DNA from: Thiomicrorhabdus sp965602805
GTDB taxonomy: Bacteria > Pseudomonadota > Gammaproteobacteria > Thiomicrospirales > Thiomicrospiraceae
Assembly: GCA_965602805.1 (NCBI GenBank)
Contig: CBFCZK010000003.1
Coordinates: 62,001-126,000, forward strand
Direction of reading: 5' to 3'
Length of the DNA: 64,000 nt
Below are positions 61,188 through 64,000 of this stretch, piece by piece; position 1 is the first letter of the stretch, and the number at the start of each line of letters is the position of its first letter. The notes under the pieces are model-generated. The model saw only the letters and a program-made list of their open reading frames with translations, was not told the origin of the DNA and did no database searches. The position numbers were made by a program, and so were the translations under genes.

Positions 61188-62018
61188 TTATTTTTTGTTA
61201 CGACGACGTACGATCATTCCATCAGTACGCTTATTGCTACGAGTCTTCTTACCTTTAGTAGGAACACCCCATGGAGTACATGGGTTACGACCACCAGAAG
61301 TACGACCTTCACCACCACCGTGCGGGTGATCAACAGGGTTCATTGCCACACCACGAACGGTAGGACGAACACCACGCCAGCGACTAGCACCAGCTTTACC
61401 TAACTTGCGAAGACTGTGCTCTGCATTACCAACTTCACCGATAGTAGCTTTACACTCAGCAAGAATCTTACGCATCTCACCAGAACGAAGCTTAAGCAAT
61501 ACATAAGCGCCATCCTTACCAGCAATAGAAGCAGAAACACCTGCACTACGTGCAATTTGAGCACCTTTACCAGGACGCATTTCTACGTTATGGATGATAG
61601 TACCTATAGGGATGTTTCTAAGCGGCAAACAGTTACCTGGCTTAATAGCAACATGATCACCTGTCTCAACTACATCACCAGCAGCTAAAGTCTTAGGTGC
61701 GATAATATAAGACCACTCACCATCTGCATGCTTAAGCAATGCAAGATGCGCTGAACGGTTAGGATCATATTCTAGGTGCTCAACAGTCGCAGGAACACCT
61801 ACTTTGGTACGTTTAAAATCAACCAAACGGTAATGCTGCTTATGACCACCACCATGATGACGGACAGTAATACGACCATTGTTATTACGACCACCAGATT
61901 TTGATTTCTTTTCTAGTAACGCTGCGTGAGGCTTACCTTTATGCAATGTCGGCTCAACAATGTGAACCATAAAACGACGACCTGGAGAAGTCGGTTTAGA
62001 CTTTTTAATAATTGCCAT
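61188..62018 (-). CDS. rplB: 50S ribosomal protein L2
   Basis: The 276-residue protein has SPGRRFMVHI near the start and the peptidyl-transferase-proximal VRGVAMNPVDHPHGGGEG, followed by the KGKKTRSNKRTD tail. Confidence 0.98.
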   Translation of the reverse strand: MAIIKKSKPTSPGRRFMVHIVEPTLHKGKPHAALLEKKSKSGGRNNNGRITVRHHGGGHKQHYRLVDFKRTKVGVPATVEHLEYDPNRSAHLALLKHADGEWSYIIAPKTLAAGDVVETGDHVAIKPGNCLPLRNIPIGTIIHNVEMRPGKGAQIARSAGVSASIAGKDGAYVLLKLRSGEMRKILAECKATIGEVGNAEHSLRKLGKAGASRWRGVRPTVRGVAMNPVDHPHGGGEGRTSGGRNPCTPWGVPTKGKKTRSNKRTDGMIVRRRNKK

Positions 62019-62029
62019 GTTGTAACTCC

Positions 62030-62326
62030 TTACTCAGCAGTCGAAAAATCGATTTCTTGGCCAGCTGCCAAACGAACGATTGCCTTACGGATACCATTAC
62101 GTTGACCTTGACGACCTTTAAAGACTTTACGCTTACCTTTAATGTTGATCATGTTAACAGACTGAACCTTTACATCGAATAAAGACTCAACTGCCTGCTT
62201 AACTTCAGTTTTAGTTGCTGTTGGTTCAACCTTGAACACATATTGCTCGCGAGTATCTGCAAGGATCGCAGCTTTCTCAGAGATATGTGGAGCTAGCAAA
62301 ACCTTTAGAATTCTTTCTTGATTCAT
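62030..62326 (-). CDS. rplW: 50S ribosomal protein L23
   Basis: The 98-residue protein has LLAPHISEKAAILADTREQY and KGKRKVFKGRQGQRNG. Its start overlaps the rplD stop by four bases. Confidence 0.98.
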   Translation of the reverse strand: MNQERILKVLLAPHISEKAAILADTREQYVFKVEPTATKTEVKQAVESLFDVKVQSVNMINIKGKRKVFKGRQGQRNGIRKAIVRLAAGQEIDFSTAE

Positions 62327-62943
62327 GCTAATTGCTCCTCTAGTTGTTTAACAGCACCCTGAGTCATTACTACATTTTTGAAACCAATTAAACTAACTGG
62401 ATCAATTGAAGCAACATCACAAACATCAGCGCTATAAAGGTTACGAACAGACAAGTACAAATACTCATCAAAACCTTCTGTAATGACTAAAGCATCTGTC
62501 AGATTTAACTGTGCCAATTTTGCTTTAAATTCTTTTGTCTTAGGCGCGTCTACTTTGAAGTCATCAACAACAACTAGACGTCCTGAGCGATTTAACTCAG
62601 CAACAATAGATTTCATCGCACCGCGATACATCTTTTTGTTAACTTTTTGTGAGAAATCACGGTTATGACCTGGGAACGCACGTCCACCACCAACCCAGAT
62701 AGGGCTACGGCTAGTACCTGCACGAGCACGTCCAGTTCCTTTTTGATTCCAAGGTTTAGCTCCGCCACCACTTACAGCTGCACGGTTCTTCTGAGCTTTG
62801 GTACCTTGACGGCCACCACTCATATATGCCGTTACAACCTGGTGAACAAGTGCTTCGTTGAATTCTGTGCCAAACAAAGCTTCAGAAACAGAAACAGTTC
62901 CGTTTTCCTTACCCGTTGCTAATTCGATTAATTTTAATTCCAT
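62323..62943 (-). CDS. rplD: 50S ribosomal protein L4
   Basis: About 206 residues from the ATG at 62941-62943 (MELKLIELATG). The longer reading frame overlaps rplC and lacks a fitting ribosome site. L4 is the S10-operon autoregulator in E. coli. It has KNRAAVSGGGAKPWNQKGTG. Confidence 0.96.
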   Translation of the reverse strand: MELKLIELATGKENGTVSVSEALFGTEFNEALVHQVVTAYMSGGRQGTKAQKNRAAVSGGGAKPWNQKGTGRARAGTSRSPIWVGGGRAFPGHNRDFSQKVNKKMYRGAMKSIVAELNRSGRLVVVDDFKVDAPKTKEFKAKLAQLNLTDALVITEGFDEYLYLSVRNLYSADVCDVASIDPVSLIGFKNVVMTQGAVKQLEEQLA

Positions 62944-62953
62944 CATGCCCACC

Positions 62954-63592
62954 TTACTTAACAGCTTTACGAACAATGACAGTACTATTTTTAGCGCCAG
63001 GGATTGCACCCTTAATTAATAACAGACCATTGTCTGTATCAACTTTTACTAAATCTAAGTTCTGTGTTGTTTGACGAACGTCACCCATATGTCCAGACAT
63101 TTTCTTACCTTTGAAAACGCGACCTGGAGTTTGGTTTTGCCCGATTGAACCGTTAGAACGGTGAGAAATAGAGTTACCGTGTGTTGCATCTTGCATCGTA
63201 AAGTTATGACGCTTAATACCACCCTGGAAACCTTTACCTTTGGTTGTCCCAGTAACATCTACTACAGCAATTTCGTTGAAACGTTCAACAGTAAGCTCTG
63301 AACCTACTTCTAAACCTTCAGCTTCAGCAGCTGAATCAACACGAAATTCCCATAAACCTCTTCCAGCTTCAACACCTGCTTTCGCAAACTGTCCAGCTGC
63401 CGGTTTGTTAACACGACCAGCGTGCACAGAACCAGTTGTAACTTGAATTGCAGAATAACCGTCAGCTTCAAGTGTTTTGATTTGAGTGATGCGGTTCGCT
63501 TGAACCTCTACAACCGTTACCGGAGTAGATACACCATTCGTGTCAAACACACGAGTCATGCCGATTTTCTTACCAATGATACCAATACTCAT
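62954..63592 (-). CDS. rplC: 50S ribosomal protein L3
   Basis: The 212-residue protein has MSIGIIGKKIGMTRVFD and GTTKGKGFQGGIKRHNF. Confidence 0.98.
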   Translation of the reverse strand: MSIGIIGKKIGMTRVFDTNGVSTPVTVVEVQANRITQIKTLEADGYSAIQVTTGSVHAGRVNKPAAGQFAKAGVEAGRGLWEFRVDSAAEAEGLEVGSELTVERFNEIAVVDVTGTTKGKGFQGGIKRHNFTMQDATHGNSISHRSNGSIGQNQTPGRVFKGKKMSGHMGDVRQTTQNLDLVKVDTDNGLLLIKGAIPGAKNSTVIVRKAVK

Positions 63593-63652
63593 ACCATTTC
63601 CTTATTATTATTTATTGCCCGTCATAACGATTGATGACCGGCTAAATCACGA

Positions 63653-63964
63653 TTAACGTAATTCTAATTGAACATCTACACCAGCAGCCAAATCTAGCTT
63701 CATTAATGCATCAACAGTTTTTTCTGTTGGATCAACAATATCTAGCAAACGCTTGTGAGTACGAATTTCATACTGATCACGAGCGTCTTTATTGACGTGA
63801 GGTGAGACTAGGATCGTGAAACGTTCTTTACGAGTCGGCATAGGAATAGGTCCACGTACTTGTGCACCAGTTCTCTTTGCTGTTTCAGTAATTTCACGAG
63901 CAGACTGATCGATTAAACGATGGTCAAATGCTTTTAAGCGAATACGAATATTCTGGGTAGCCAT
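63653..63964 (-). CDS. rpsJ: 30S ribosomal protein S10
   Basis: The 103-residue protein has IRIRLKAFDHRLIDQSA and GPIPMPTRKERFTILVSPHVNKDARDQYE-type spacing, split here by family knowledge. It is first in the S10 operon. Only 36 bases of its upstream region are in the window, so the leader cannot be examined. Confidence 0.98.
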   Translation of the reverse strand: MATQNIRIRLKAFDHRLIDQSAREITETAKRTGAQVRGPIPMPTRKERFTILVSPHVNKDARDQYEIRTHKRLLDIVDPTEKTVDALMKLDLAAGVDVQLELR

Positions 63965-64000
63965 AATCTCTGTCTCATTTATTTACATAATAGAAAAACA

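Overview
The window looks like the chromosome of a gammaproteobacterium, most likely a sulfur oxidiser near Thiomicrospira, Hydrogenovibrio or Thiomicrorhabdus. That placement is inference from gene content: the S10/spc/alpha ribosomal gene order, groESL, obgE-rpmA-rplU-ispB, and a persulfide/thiosulfate gene set under an ArsR-rhodanese regulator. No rRNA, tRNA or CRISPR array was seen.

Layout. 1-13 kb is housekeeping: a gltA fragment, erpA, argC, a GGDEF-EAL membrane sensor, a GST-like protein, groEL-groES behind a CIRCE operator, proB, obgE, rpmA, rplU and ispB. 13-24 kb holds a copper-type P-ATPase preceded by a frameshifted SHOCT gene, an FMN-type glutamate synthase-like protein, a sulfur module (YeeE/YedE transporter and MFS transporter divergent from persulfide dioxygenase, ArsR-rhodanese and methyltransferase, with two matching palindromic operators) and ssb. 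About 24.0-40.1 kb is a mobile defence island. 40-50 kb returns to core genes: an AMP phosphorylase-like enzyme facing phnN, a YajR-like MFS transporter, a SIMPL protein, uvrA, a DUF2927 lipoprotein, tcdA and tatD. 50.6-64 kb is the ribosomal cluster on the minus strand, from rpsJ to rplQ, with rpoA and secY.

The island sits directly upstream of ssb. It starts with a three-gene recombinase operon: two large tyrosine-recombinase-like proteins and a small coiled-coil protein, resembling the Gamma-Mobile-Trio or Tn554 trio. The first gene of that operon is an Abi_2/AbiF-like HEPN protein. Divergent from it is an intergenic small RNA candidate with its own promoter, a stem and a terminator, which suggests an RNA-protein toxin-antitoxin unit. 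Next come a one-TM protein that follows a decayed hsdR tail, then a type I restriction system (hsdM-hsdS-hsdR) with two foreign genes between hsdS and hsdR: a HEPN RNase-like protein and a coiled-coil membrane protein. An XRE regulator with a clear operator, an unknown divergent gene and a second tyrosine recombinase close the island.

The most unusual chromosome-wide signal is a repeated palindrome, GACCAGGCCTGGTC. It occurs more than ten times, mostly between genes but also inside coding sequences in different reading frames. At three loci it extends into perfect 22-34 bp palindromes whose flanks differ in sequence but stay self-complementary.
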